Shown here one piece after another: positions 8,072 through 17,038 of a stretch of 64,000 nucleotides of DNA (position 1 is its first letter; every line of letters begins with the position of its first letter). The stretch spans positions 87,720 to 151,719 of the forward strand of contig JAJTGD010000013.1 in NCBI GenBank assembly GCA_021299035.1, read 5' to 3'. The notes beneath the pieces were generated by a model. It had not been told where the DNA came from, made no database searches, and worked only from the letters and a program-made list of their open reading frames with translations. Position numbers and translations under genes: made by a program. Origin of the DNA: Oxalobacteraceae bacterium (GTDB lineage: Bacteria; Pseudomonadota; Gammaproteobacteria; Burkholderiales; Burkholderiaceae_D).

Positions 8072-8728
8072 ATGCATGCTTCCCCCTCCCTGCTGATTAT
8101 TGATGATCACCCCATCATTCGGGTTGCGCTAGCCGATGCATTGCGCAAACGTTTTCCGCGCCTGCGGCTAGAGACCGTCGGCGATGCAGAATCCGGCATC
8201 GCCTTACTCAAGCAAGAAGTCAAGAAACGCAAAGCGCAGCCTTGGTTGGTGCTGATTGATCTCGGCCTTCCCGGCATTAGCGGACTCGCCGCGATCACGC
8301 AGCTACTCGCGCTGAGTGAATCGGCACAAGTGATCGCGATCTCGGGCAATGATGATGCGCTGCAAGTCGGCGCATGCCTGGGCGCTGGCGCCGCTGCCTT
8401 TATCAGTAAAGCAGCGCCTACGGATGATGCCATCACCATCGTTGCGCAGGCGGTGGAAGGCACGCTGCTCAAAGGCACCTGGTTGTCAGCGCGTGGCTTG
8501 GCAGATAGCTCGGCACTCACCCGAATCGCACTCACCGAGCGACAGGTGCAGGTACTGTCGATGATCTGCCAAGGCATGAGCAATCGCGAGATTGCCGATC
8601 AACTCGGTATCACCGAGATCACCGCAAAATCGCATGTCGGCGGTATCTTCCGCGAACTGCATGTGGCCAGTCGTACCCAAGCCGTCCTGGTGGCCCAAAA
8701 GCTCGGCCTGTTCGTGAACAACCATTAA
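8072..8728 (+). CDS. LuxR/NarL-family response regulator
   Basis: 218 residues. Receiver domain with acidic pair Asp11-Asp12, phospho-acceptor Asp63 (VLIDLGLPG), Ser91 and Lys113; C-terminal GerE/LuxR HTH (about 155-210, LTERQVQVLSMICQGMSNREIA). Start ATG at 8072 (MHASPSLLIIDD) is chosen because the receiver begins directly after it; an in-frame TTG lies at 8051. It is convergent with the sensor kinase at 8794-10143, which is its likely partner. Candidate target sites are the ACTAAAGTAT-like motifs in the T6SS promoters (inference). Confidence 0.92.
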   Translation: MHASPSLLIIDDHPIIRVALADALRKRFPRLRLETVGDAESGIALLKQEVKKRKAQPWLVLIDLGLPGISGLAAITQLLALSESAQVIAISGNDDALQVGACLGAGAAAFISKAAPTDDAITIVAQAVEGTLLKGTWLSARGLADSSALTRIALTERQVQVLSMICQGMSNREIADQLGITEITAKSHVGGIFRELHVASRTQAVLVAQKLGLFVNNH

Positions 8729-8793
8729 ATGATTACTACCACCGACAACATTGCTGGGATGTTTTTTAACCTATATCGCCAGCCAGACCGGTT

Positions 8794-10143
8794 TTATTCT
8801 GGCTCAGTAAAGAGAGTGGCATTAATCGCTGCGCGTAGCTTTTCAGTACTAAACGGACGCTGCAGCAAAGTCACTCGCGAACCTACTTGTCTCTGCAGGT
8901 CGCTAAACGGTGATTCATCGCTACACAACAGCACCGGTAGGTTGCTGTTGAATTCATCATTCATACGCGTAATGACTTGAGCGACTGGCTCGGACTGCAT
9001 TTGCGCATCCACCATCAGCAAACTAGGTATGCCGCCCTGTATGGCCAGTTGTCGTATGGCGTCATCGCTACTGCCCGCTACGACGACTGAGATGCCAATA
9101 CCCGGGGCTAGCAGGCGAAGTGCATTACCCACATCCGGGTCCGCATCGATGCACACCATCAAGGTATTCTCGGGTGGTTCGAGTAACACCTGCGGCAACA
9201 AGCGCTCAATCAAGTAAGTCTCAGCGAGCGCCACCTGTTCGCTGCCGGTAATCGCTTCGGTTACCAATGGCAGATCAATCGCAAATACCGAGCCGATACC
9301 CACATGACTACTGAGTGAGATACGGGCACCAATACGGGCGGCAAGTCGACGTGCAATCGCCAGACCCAGCCCCACACCCTGTGTCGTCATCGCAGCATGA
9401 TCGCCACGCGTGAATTCGTCGAAGATTTTTTTACGTAGCCCAGCAGCAATACCAGCGCCCGTATCAATCACTGCGATACGACAGCGCTCTCCCCGTCGTG
9501 AGATCCGTATGCGAACCCCACCCCGCTGGGTATACCGCATCGAGTTGCTGATGAAGTTACGCAGAATGCGCTCGAGCAGTCGAGGATCAGTTTGCAAGAA
9601 AAGCACTTCATGATCGGGAGCGCGCAGAGTCAACGTAAGACCCAAATCCTCTGCCATACGACGATGCTGCGCCACTATACGTTCGCAGAATTCGCGGCCA
9701 TCGATTCGTTCAATGGATACTTCTAACGCACCACTATCAAGCCGGCTGACATCGAGCATGCTGTCGAACACATCATTCATATAGCCCATGCTTTGCCTGA
9801 GACGCAGTAGGCTTTCGGTGGCGCGTGATCGCTCGGCAGTATCAAGTGAGGCATGCGCAAGACTGCGCTCGACGCTACCCAAGTAGAGATTAATGGCCTG
9901 CATCGGCTGCTTCAGGTCATGACTGAAGGCGGCCAGAAAGCGAGACCGATCGACCTCGGTATCGCGCAGCGCCAGCCGACGCTCAGCCAGCTCTTGCAGC
10001 ATGTCGTCGATACGGCGTCGACGGCGCTGCTCACGTACCTGCCGAATCAGCAACCAAACCGCGAGCGCGATCAGGAGCAAGCCGATCAGCAGTACGGCCA
10101 GTGCGAGCGTCATCGTGGGAAGTAGCGCCGCCAGATCAGCCAC
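8794..10143 (-). CDS. Hybrid sensor histidine kinase with degenerate receiver
   Basis: 449 residues: one N-terminal transmembrane helix (about 10-33), a coiled linker, HisKA with FSHDLKQP (His75), HATPase with N-box Asn200, G1 DTGAG (228) and G2 GVGLGLA (256), then a C-terminal receiver-like domain (about 326-445). The receiver keeps Asp379 but has Arg429 where the conserved Lys should be (LQRPF), so phosphotransfer through it may be impaired. The start is GTG at 10143, six bases after a strong AGGAGG; the longer frame from 10161 would bury that ribosome site. No periplasmic sensor domain. Sits between the two T6SS units and faces the response regulator gene. Confidence 0.9.
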   Translation of the reverse strand: MADLAALLPTMTLALAVLLIGLLLIALAVWLLIRQVREQRRRRRIDDMLQELAERRLALRDTEVDRSRFLAAFSHDLKQPMQAINLYLGSVERSLAHASLDTAERSRATESLLRLRQSMGYMNDVFDSMLDVSRLDSGALEVSIERIDGREFCERIVAQHRRMAEDLGLTLTLRAPDHEVLFLQTDPRLLERILRNFISNSMRYTQRGGVRIRISRRGERCRIAVIDTGAGIAAGLRKKIFDEFTRGDHAAMTTQGVGLGLAIARRLAARIGARISLSSHVGIGSVFAIDLPLVTEAITGSEQVALAETYLIERLLPQVLLEPPENTLMVCIDADPDVGNALRLLAPGIGISVVVAGSSDDAIRQLAIQGGIPSLLMVDAQMQSEPVAQVITRMNDEFNSNLPVLLCSDESPFSDLQRQVGSRVTLLQRPFSTEKLRAAINATLFTEPE

Positions 10144-10227
10144 GCGAGACCTCCTGCGCACCCATCCACTGCTGCGGCTGAATAAAATTTCGCATCAGCA
10201 TGTTTCCCGCAAGATATGGGCTGTATT

Positions 10228-10239
10228 ATACTTTAGTGT
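10228..10239. promoter_or_regulatory. ATACTTTAGTGT motif in the divergent kinase/T6SS promoter region
   Basis: Matches 11 of 12 positions of the palindrome at 5246-5257. On the minus strand it is followed by TATAAT (within 10223-10230), a possible -10 box toward the sensor kinase. Position between two divergent genes and recurrence support a regulatory site; the regulator is unknown. Confidence 0.4.
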
Positions 10240-10274
10240 GAGTGCTAGTCGTAGCCAAAGGAGCAATCAAGCCG

Positions 10275-10901
10275 ATGCAAAAGCCACCGCAGCCGCCCTT
10301 TGGCGAGCCCAGCGATGCGTGGGGAAGTACTGCGCCAGAGGATGCGCGCGGCCGCAGCAGCGGCAACCCGTTTGGGCGCGCATTCCATGGGCCAGCTTCA
10401 CCACCACCGCGTACAGGCACGCCGAGCAGTTCGCGACTGGACGCCGGCGCTAGCATGGGCGAAGACCTCGGCTTGGGTCGCCTACCGCCCGGCTTTGGCG
10501 ATCTGGCGCGCCAACTCAGCGAGACCAATTTATTGGTCGATCGGGCCATCTCATCGATTAGCGCAGAGCCCGGCCAGAGCAGCCCGGCAGAGACATTGGC
10601 AGAGCTAGGCGATAGCCTCAGTCAGTTATTCACGCAGCTGGATCAAGGGGTCGGCGATGGAGACGGCCCCTGGCAAGGCATCACCGAAGCGCTGCGCGAT
10701 CTGGCCGAAAGAATTGAGCGGCGCGAGCAGCTACGCGCCGAGCTGCAGCTGACCCAGCATGCGATTGATAAGGCCAAGGCGCGCGTGATCGACCAGATTC
10801 AGGACGCCGCCCGCATCGAGCAGGAGCGGCTGTCGGTGACCCGTTTGCGCAGCCAACTGGCGTCCGTCATGGCTGACAAGCTGCTCAATAAATTGCGCTA
10901 A
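10275..10901 (+). CDS. T6SS-linked protein with disordered N-terminus and coiled coil
   Basis: 208 residues starting at ATG 10275, which has AAAGGAGC about 10 bases upstream; an earlier frame start at 10242 lacks one. The first 85 residues are Pro/Gly/Ser-rich and likely disordered, the C-terminal half (about 125-208) strongly helical and rich in Glu/Arg/Gln, consistent with a coiled coil. It is first in the large tss transcription unit, separated from tssB by 119 bp with its own motif. Family not recognised. A role as an accessory sheath or baseplate factor is only a guess from position. Confidence 0.7.
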   Translation: MQKPPQPPFGEPSDAWGSTAPEDARGRSSGNPFGRAFHGPASPPPRTGTPSSSRLDAGASMGEDLGLGRLPPGFGDLARQLSETNLLVDRAISSISAEPGQSSPAETLAELGDSLSQLFTQLDQGVGDGDGPWQGITEALRDLAERIERREQLRAELQLTQHAIDKAKARVIDQIQDAARIEQERLSVTRLRSQLASVMADKLLNKLR

Positions 10902-10939
10902 GTCGGGGTGGATAAAATCTTTCTTTTCTACTTGCACCA

Positions 10940-10969
10940 ATACTAAAGTATGGTTAGTATTGCCGCGGA
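10940..10969 (+). promoter_or_regulatory. Candidate promoter/operator ahead of tssB
   Basis: ATACTAAAGTAT (10940-10951) is the exact reverse complement of the motif at 5246-5257. Read on the plus strand it also gives TAAAGTAT-N10-GCCGCGGA, a partial match to the flagellar sigma-28 consensus (TAAAGTTT-N11-GCCGATAA). Whether it is an operator or a sigma-28-like promoter cannot be settled by eye. Confidence 0.4.
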
Positions 10970-11020
10970 GAACTAATATTGCGTGGCCGGTAGTGCCCGC
11001 ACCAATGGAGGTATCAAGCT

Positions 11021-11599
11021 ATGGCTGAGAGTCTGCAAAAATGGGTTGGGCGCAACCGCCCGCCCCGCGTACAGATCACCTACGACGTCGAGATCGGTGA
11101 TGCCATCGAAAAGCGTGAGTTGCCGCTGGTGGTAGGCGTCCTTGCCGATCTGGCGGGCAAGCCTGCGAGCGCGCCACCCAAAATGAAAGACCGGCGCTTC
11201 GTCGAAATCGATCGCGATAACTTCGACGAGATCATGGCCAAGATCGGTCCGCGACTCGATATGAGCGTACCGGACATGATGAAAGGTAGCGGCAACCTGA
11301 AGATCGAGCTCACGCCGAAGAAGTTTGCCGACTTCCATCCTGAGGCGATTGTTGATCAGGTACCGCGCCTGAAGAAATTACTGGAAGCACGACTTGAGCT
11401 GCGCGATCTGCTGGCCAAACTGGACGGCAATGATGATCTCGACGGTCTGCTAGCAGGAATCGTAAAGAACACCGAAGGCCTGAAACAAATTCGTAGCGCT
11501 GCTGGTGGCGGCGCGAGCAGCGCAAACGACAAGCCCGCTGCGAAGAAAGAAGACGACAAGCCTGAGGCGAAGTCTGACGACGCACCAAGCGCTGAATAA
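11021..11599 (+). CDS. tssB: T6SS contractile sheath small subunit TssB
   Basis: 192 residues, typical TssB/VipA: opening SLQKWVGRNRPPRVQITYDVE, the conserved ELPLVVGVLADLAG and the RRFVEIDRDNFDEIMAKI segment. The usual lysine/acid-rich, disordered C-terminal tail follows residue 160. TssB forms the contractile sheath with TssC, whose gene follows after 53 bp. GGAGGT ahead of the ATG is a good ribosome site. Confidence 0.97.
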   Translation: MAESLQKWVGRNRPPRVQITYDVEIGDAIEKRELPLVVGVLADLAGKPASAPPKMKDRRFVEIDRDNFDEIMAKIGPRLDMSVPDMMKGSGNLKIELTPKKFADFHPEAIVDQVPRLKKLLEARLELRDLLAKLDGNDDLDGLLAGIVKNTEGLKQIRSAAGGGASSANDKPAAKKEDDKPEAKSDDAPSAE

Positions 11600-11652
11600 C
11601 CAATAACGATCGCAGGTAATCCTCCGCATCCTGACCGAGACGAGTGACCGAC

Positions 11653-13137
11653 ATGGCAGATACTAAATCCTCCTCCTCTGGCGCTGGCGCTTCTGGCACC
11701 GGCAGCCTCCTGGACCAGATCGTCCTGAACGGCAAAATGGCCAACGAGCCTTCGCAAGAGCCGTACGCGAAGCGAATGCTGAGCCAGTTCGCCTCGCAGA
11801 TTCTCGACGAAGACATGAAGTTCAGCCCTGACAAGGGCGTGGTCACGATGATCAACGAGCGTATCGCAGAGATCGATGATCTGCTGACCAAGCAGCTGAA
11901 TGCCATCATGCATCACCCGGAGTTTCAGGCGCTGGAAGGCGCGTGGCACGGTCTGCACGATTTTGTGTTCGGTAGCGAGACCAGTACCCGTCTGAAAATT
12001 CGCCTGATGAGCGTCAGCAAGCAAGAACTGCTGAATGATCTCGAAACCGCGGTCGACTATGACACCAGCGCACTGTTCAAGAAAGTGTACGAAGAAGAGT
12101 ACGGCACCTTTGGTGGCTATCCCTATTCGGTACTGATCGGCGACTACTACTTTGGTCGCCATCCGCAAGATATGGCGCTGCTGGAGCGTGTTTCTAAAGT
12201 AGCAGCGGCGGCTCATGCGCCTTTCATCTCGGCGGCTTCACCTGCCTTGTTCGACATGAAGCGCTTCACCGAACTCGGTGGCCCGCGTGATCTGTCAAAG
12301 ATTTTTGAGAGCGCAGAGCTAGCGACTTGGAAAGCCTTCCGCGAAGGTGAAGATTCGCGCTATGTCGCGCTGACCTTGCCACGCTATCTGGCACGACTGC
12401 CCTACGGCAACAAGACGAAACCTGTCGAGCAGTTCGGGTTTGAAGAAGACGTAGACGGTAAAGACCACGACAAGTATCTGTGGTCGAACAGCGCCTATCA
12501 GTTAGGTTTGCGGATTACCGATGCGTTTGCCAAGTTCGGCTGGACCACTGCGATTCGTGGTGTTGAGGGCGGCGGTAAAGTTGAAGGCATGACCGCGCAC
12601 ACTTACCAAACTGACGAAGGTGATATCGCACTGAAATGCCCAACCGAGGTGCTGATCACTGACCGTCGTGAAAAAGAACTTAATGACCTCGGTTTCATTG
12701 GCGTCGTTAACGCTAAAGGAGCGACTTACGCTGCTTTCTTCGGCGGGCAAACGGTCAACAAACCCAAGGTCTATAACAAAGATTTGGCAAATGCGAATGC
12801 CAACCTTTCGGCACGCCTACCTTACATGTTGGCAGCCTCGCGCTTTGCGCACTACGTAAAGGTCATCGCACGTGACAAAGTCGGTAGCTTCCAGACCCGC
12901 GACACCTTGCAAAGTTATTTGAACACCTGGATCGCGGACTATGTTTGCCTGAGCGAGTCCGCACCACAAGAGACCAAGGCGCGCCTACCATTGGCCAGCG
13001 CCCGCGTTGACGTGAGCGAGATTCCGGGGCGTCCTGGTGCTTACTCGGCGGTAGTGTTTGTACGGCCGCATTTCCAGATGGAAGAGTTGACTGCCTCGAT
13101 CCGCATGGTGGCGGAATTGCCCGCGCCAGCAGCCTGA
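11653..13137 (+). CDS. tssC: T6SS contractile sheath large subunit TssC
   Basis: 494 residues from ATG 11653; a GTG nine bases earlier is an alternative. Family landmarks include LEGAWHGLHDFV, LIGDYYFGRHPQDMALLE, FGWTTAIRGVEGGGKVEG and the C-terminal ASRFAHYVKVIARDK motif. It pairs with TssB to build the sheath that is disassembled by ClpV. Full length, no disruption. Confidence 0.97.
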   Translation: MADTKSSSSGAGASGTGSLLDQIVLNGKMANEPSQEPYAKRMLSQFASQILDEDMKFSPDKGVVTMINERIAEIDDLLTKQLNAIMHHPEFQALEGAWHGLHDFVFGSETSTRLKIRLMSVSKQELLNDLETAVDYDTSALFKKVYEEEYGTFGGYPYSVLIGDYYFGRHPQDMALLERVSKVAAAAHAPFISAASPALFDMKRFTELGGPRDLSKIFESAELATWKAFREGEDSRYVALTLPRYLARLPYGNKTKPVEQFGFEEDVDGKDHDKYLWSNSAYQLGLRITDAFAKFGWTTAIRGVEGGGKVEGMTAHTYQTDEGDIALKCPTEVLITDRREKELNDLGFIGVVNAKGATYAAFFGGQTVNKPKVYNKDLANANANLSARLPYMLAASRFAHYVKVIARDKVGSFQTRDTLQSYLNTWIADYVCLSESAPQETKARLPLASARVDVSEIPGRPGAYSAVVFVRPHFQMEELTASIRMVAELPAPAA

Positions 13138-13199
13138 TCGTCAGCGCACTACCCACGCCGACCCACCATGATCGCGAACTATTCTTAGGATAAAACACC

Positions 13200-13721
13200 A
13201 TGGATAACTGCAATATTCTGCTCCAGATCGACGGTGTCAAAGGCAGCAGCACCTTGGCCGACTATGCCGACCAAATCGAGTGCTACTCCTGGACATTCAA
13301 CGTCGTGCAGCCCAGCAGTAATACCAAGTCAGGTACCGAGCGTACAGCGGCGAACCCGATGTTCTCCGACATTACGCTCACCAAGGAGACTGATGTTTCT
13401 TCGACCGACTTACTTCGTCTATGTGCGACTGCGAAAGAAGTCGATAAGGTCACCCTGACAATGCTGCGCAAGGCGAATGAAGAAAACGCGCCACTGCTAA
13501 AGGTTGAGTTAGAGAAGGTGATCATTAGTCACTACACTATCGCCAGCGCGCATGAGCCACATCCACTTGAAACCGGTGTTGATGGCGCGCGCCGCCCGCT
13601 AGAAACCATTTCGCTGAACTTCGTGAAAATCAAGATGGAGTACAACCATCAGGCTAACGACGGCAGCATCGCAGGCAAGACCGATTTCGGCTACGACCTG
13701 GCGATCAACAAAAAAGCTTGA
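13200..13721 (+). CDS. hcp: T6SS tube protein Hcp (TssD)
   Basis: 173 residues, Hcp family: DCNILLQIDGVKGSS-type start, beta-rich core and ISLNFVKIKMEY near the C-terminus. Hcp hexamers stack into the inner tube fired by the sheath and are the hallmark secreted protein. A TTAGGATAAAACACC leader precedes the ATG. No effector extension is fused. Confidence 0.95.
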   Translation: MDNCNILLQIDGVKGSSTLADYADQIECYSWTFNVVQPSSNTKSGTERTAANPMFSDITLTKETDVSSTDLLRLCATAKEVDKVTLTMLRKANEENAPLLKVELEKVIISHYTIASAHEPHPLETGVDGARRPLETISLNFVKIKMEYNHQANDGSIAGKTDFGYDLAINKKA

Positions 13722-13763
13722 TCCCTTGTTACCGGCGATCCGCCACGATAGAGGTGAAGCTCG

Positions 13764-14246
13764 ATGTCATTCCTGTTCCCGGGTGGGCCCATCCCGCTGT
13801 TCGACAAGCTCGACCAGCGCGCTGCGCCGACCGGGCTTGAAGCTGGTCAGGGGCTTTCTGCCGATGGCGTCGAGGCCTCAGTTGAGCGCGAGCTGCATCG
13901 CTTACTGAACTCGCGCTCTCGAATCAATCTGTCCGAGTTCACTGAAGCAAATCTCACCGTCTGCGATTACGGCATTCCGGACTACACCACCCTGTCAGTT
14001 CGCAGCGATACCGATCGAGTTCAGATCGCCACTGCAATCGCCTATGCGATTCAGCATTTTGAGCCGCGACTTGTCAACGCCACAGTGACACCGCTCGGTG
14101 CTGCCAACGGTATAACGATCGCACTATTTCAAATTGATGCCGATCTACCGATTGCGAATACCGTACGTCGCGTGCGTTTCACGCTGGCTGGCGAAACGCC
14201 ACCCATTGCCCACACCGCTTCGAACACAGCGGAGGTTCTCGCATGA
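13764..14246 (+). CDS. tssE: T6SS baseplate protein TssE (gp25-like)
   Basis: 160 residues with the phage gp25-like fold signature: helix ELHRLLNSRSRINLSEF followed by DYGIPDYTTL and a C-terminal beta region (VRRVRFTLAGE). Baseplate wedge component. AGAGGTGAAGC before the ATG is a good ribosome site; the stop overlaps tssF (ATGA). Confidence 0.93.
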   Translation: MSFLFPGGPIPLFDKLDQRAAPTGLEAGQGLSADGVEASVERELHRLLNSRSRINLSEFTEANLTVCDYGIPDYTTLSVRSDTDRVQIATAIAYAIQHFEPRLVNATVTPLGAANGITIALFQIDADLPIANTVRRVRFTLAGETPPIAHTASNTAEVLA

Positions 14247-16006
14247 ATTCACGCGCGGGTGATAACGAACTGCTGGACTACTACCTGCGCGAGCTGGATT
14301 GGTTGCGTACGCAAGGGCGCGACTTCGCGCGGCGTTACCCCAAAATCGGCGCACGTCTAGATCTGCACGGTGGCGAGTCACATGATCCCCATACCGAACG
14401 ACTGATTGAATCCGTTGCATTTCTGGCGGCGCGGGTACGACGCGATATCGACTCAGATTTTCCGCAAGTCGCCAGCGCACTACTGGAAAACCTCTACCCT
14501 TCGCTATTAGCACCACTGCCATCCATGACGGTGGTGCAGATGTCGCTCGGCGCAGCGCAAGGCAAGGTTACTGCCGGGCTAGGTGTGCCGCGTCACACAG
14601 CCTTAGTCACTTACGCTGATAGCGGCGAAGAAGTGCGCTTTCGTACCGCATGGGATAGCACACTATGGCCGCTGCATATCGCTGACGTAAAAGTCGATGA
14701 TGAGGGCTATATCGCTCTGGTGATCAAGGCGGACGACGGCACCTCACTCGATGAGTTAGAACTCGATACCCTGCGCATTCATCTCGCCGGTGATGCGGCT
14801 ACCGTAGCGACGCTATATGAATGTATGGCGGTGCGCTTGAAGGGTATGTATGTCGCGAACGCATCTGGAACGACGATCGCACGCTTGGCCCCCAAGCAGT
14901 GTCAGCGCATTGGTTTTGATACTGAACATGCGGTGCTACCGCAAGCGCCGGGTGCTCATCCGGCGTATGGCTTGCTGCAAGAGTATTTTGCATTTCCAGC
15001 GAAGTTCCATTTCTTCGATATTCACGGCTTTCGTGCCCTCAAGCTCAGCGGTCAGCAATTCAGCTTAAAACTAGATGTCGGTGCCGCATCCCGAAAGCTG
15101 CGCGCGCTGAATGCGGATAACTTCCGTCTTGGCTGCACGGTAGCAGTCAATCTATTCCCGCGCACCTCGGAGCCTATTCAGATCGATCACACCCAGCATG
15201 AGGTAATGCTGGTAGGTGACCGCGCGCGTGAAGCCTCGACCGAGATTCATTCGATCCAGCAGGTCACCGCTTCTGAGCCTGGCTCGGATCAACCCATGCA
15301 GCTACGCCATATCGCTGCCATGCAAAGTGGCGAAGCCATTGATGATGTGTTCTGGGTCGCACGACGCGAGCGTAGTCTGCGCGATGACATTACCGGTACC
15401 GATTTATACCTGTCGTTTGTCGATCGACGGCAAGAGCGGCGTGCGCCCTCTGCCGTTGTGTACGCTAACACCTTATGCACCAACCGCGGCTTGGCGGAGC
15501 AGATCACACCGCAAACTCTGCTAATCGGCGAAGGTGTCTCGAATGGATTGCAGATCTGCTGTGTGAGCGAACCCTCGCGCCAGCGGATGCCGCCGATCGG
15601 TAGCGATACCTTGTGGCGGCTGATATCGCTGCTCAATCTGCAGCATCAGTCCTTGATTAACGCTGATCAAGGTCGTGATCACCTGCGTGAATTGCTCTCT
15701 CTGTTTAGCTCAGAGCAGCAGCGCGACCTGGAGCAGATTCGCGGCATTCAACGCCTCAGCGCACGTGCAGTAACGCGGCAGATCGGTCACGAGGCTTGGC
15801 GTGGTGTCTGCCGTGGCACAGGCGTGCGGCTTGAGATTGATCCGGATGCATTTGTCGGTAGCTCGTCGGTGTTGTTCTCTGCCGTGTTAGCGCATTTCTT
15901 TGCGCTGTACACCACCGTGAATTCCTTCGTCGAACTGGGTATTTGGCGCGGTGATGAATGTCTGGTGCAATGGCCGCCAATGAGTGGCTCACAGGAGTTG
16001 CTCTAA
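14243..16006 (+). CDS. tssF: T6SS baseplate protein TssF
   Basis: 587 residues, normal length. N-terminal signature YYLRELDWLRTQGRDFARRYPKIGARL and VARRDIDSDFP-like helix, then SALLENLYPSLLAPLPSM, diagnostic for TssF/VasA. Forms the baseplate wedge with TssG and TssE. Overlaps tssE by 4 bp and is followed directly by the tssG start. Confidence 0.96.
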   Translation: MNSRAGDNELLDYYLRELDWLRTQGRDFARRYPKIGARLDLHGGESHDPHTERLIESVAFLAARVRRDIDSDFPQVASALLENLYPSLLAPLPSMTVVQMSLGAAQGKVTAGLGVPRHTALVTYADSGEEVRFRTAWDSTLWPLHIADVKVDDEGYIALVIKADDGTSLDELELDTLRIHLAGDAATVATLYECMAVRLKGMYVANASGTTIARLAPKQCQRIGFDTEHAVLPQAPGAHPAYGLLQEYFAFPAKFHFFDIHGFRALKLSGQQFSLKLDVGAASRKLRALNADNFRLGCTVAVNLFPRTSEPIQIDHTQHEVMLVGDRAREASTEIHSIQQVTASEPGSDQPMQLRHIAAMQSGEAIDDVFWVARRERSLRDDITGTDLYLSFVDRRQERRAPSAVVYANTLCTNRGLAEQITPQTLLIGEGVSNGLQICCVSEPSRQRMPPIGSDTLWRLISLLNLQHQSLINADQGRDHLRELLSLFSSEQQRDLEQIRGIQRLSARAVTRQIGHEAWRGVCRGTGVRLEIDPDAFVGSSSVLFSAVLAHFFALYTTVNSFVELGIWRGDECLVQWPPMSGSQELL

Positions 16007-17038
16007 ATGAGCGCGCGTGACGCTGACATGCAGTTGATCCCTGCCCTGCTCGAGCAGCCGCAGGGCTTTGATCTATTCCAAGCCATCAGCCTGCTTGAGC
16101 GCGCCGGTATGGCCGATGGCCACGCGGCACTCGGCACCGACCACGGTACCGAAGCAGTTCGGCTATCTAGTCATATCTCGCTCGACTTTGACGCCAGTGA
16201 TGTCCGCGATGCACGCCGCGGTGCTGTCACTGGCGAGCCATATACGCTAAGCACACCGGTACTTTCCTTGTTAGGTCAAGCAGGGCCGATGCCCTCAGCG
16301 TTTACCGAGATGGTGATCGCGCGTAATGCGGTCAGGGATTTTGCAACAGCCGAGTTTTTGGATATTTTCCATCACCGTTTGCTGTCCTTGTTCTACCTTG
16401 GTCGTAAACGTCACCGCCCTTCGGTCGGTGGCGATGCCAATACAGCCAGCATCGGTAGCGCGACGCGACGCTTATGCGGAAGCACTGAACAAGTACCGCG
16501 TGATGCAGGTCGATGGCTACGTCACGCTGGTTTACTTGCGGGTGCGCCGCGCTCAATTGCTTCGCTGTGTACCTTGCTGGCCGATCGTTTCCAGATTAGT
16601 TTTCGAAGTGAGCAATTTGTCGGCCGCTGGTTGCCGCTCGAGTCGGATGATCTCACCCTGCTAGGCGATAAAAACTGTGCGCCTGCACTGGGTCAAAACG
16701 CGCTGCTGGGCCGACAAGCCTGGGATCAGTCGGCAGCGATTCGGCTGTACGCCCATGATCTACCGCTGCCACGTGTGATGCAGCTGCTACCGGGTGGTGA
16801 GCAGCATGAAGTATTCAAAGCCACGGTGCGCGACTTCATGCCATCGGCACTCAGCGTTGAGGTCTGGCTGACACCGGCTGCGGAGACCGTCACCGCAGCA
16901 TCCTTCAGCACAACGGGCCGCCCACGTCTAGGTTGGAATGCCTGGGTAGCAGAGCGCAGTGCGCGCGATACAGCAGCTTCTACTGAAACACCGCCGCCGG
17001 CGCGTTTCTCATTTGACTGTGCGCATCATGAGCACTGA
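16007..17038 (+). CDS. tssG: T6SS baseplate protein TssG
   Basis: 343 residues. Seen: FDLFQAISLLERAG near residue 20, VLSLLGQAGPMPSAFTEMV, FLDIFHHRLLSLFYLGRKRHRP and C-terminal LGWNAWV, all TssG/VasB landmarks. Start codon follows the tssF stop without a gap (TAAATG) and the end overlaps clpV by 11 bp, indicating tight translational coupling. Confidence 0.95.
   Translation: MSARDADMQLIPALLEQPQGFDLFQAISLLERAGMADGHAALGTDHGTEAVRLSSHISLDFDASDVRDARRGAVTGEPYTLSTPVLSLLGQAGPMPSAFTEMVIARNAVRDFATAEFLDIFHHRLLSLFYLGRKRHRPSVGGDANTASIGSATRRLCGSTEQVPRDAGRWLRHAGLLAGAPRSIASLCTLLADRFQISFRSEQFVGRWLPLESDDLTLLGDKNCAPALGQNALLGRQAWDQSAAIRLYAHDLPLPRVMQLLPGGEQHEVFKATVRDFMPSALSVEVWLTPAAETVTAASFSTTGRPRLGWNAWVAERSARDTAASTETPPPARFSFDCAHHEH

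Noticed and set aside
10944..10969. Sigma-28 promoter driving tssB
   Set aside because: TAAAGTAT and GCCG match, but the spacer is 10 and the rest of the -10 differs; kept only as a possible alternative in the promoter entry.
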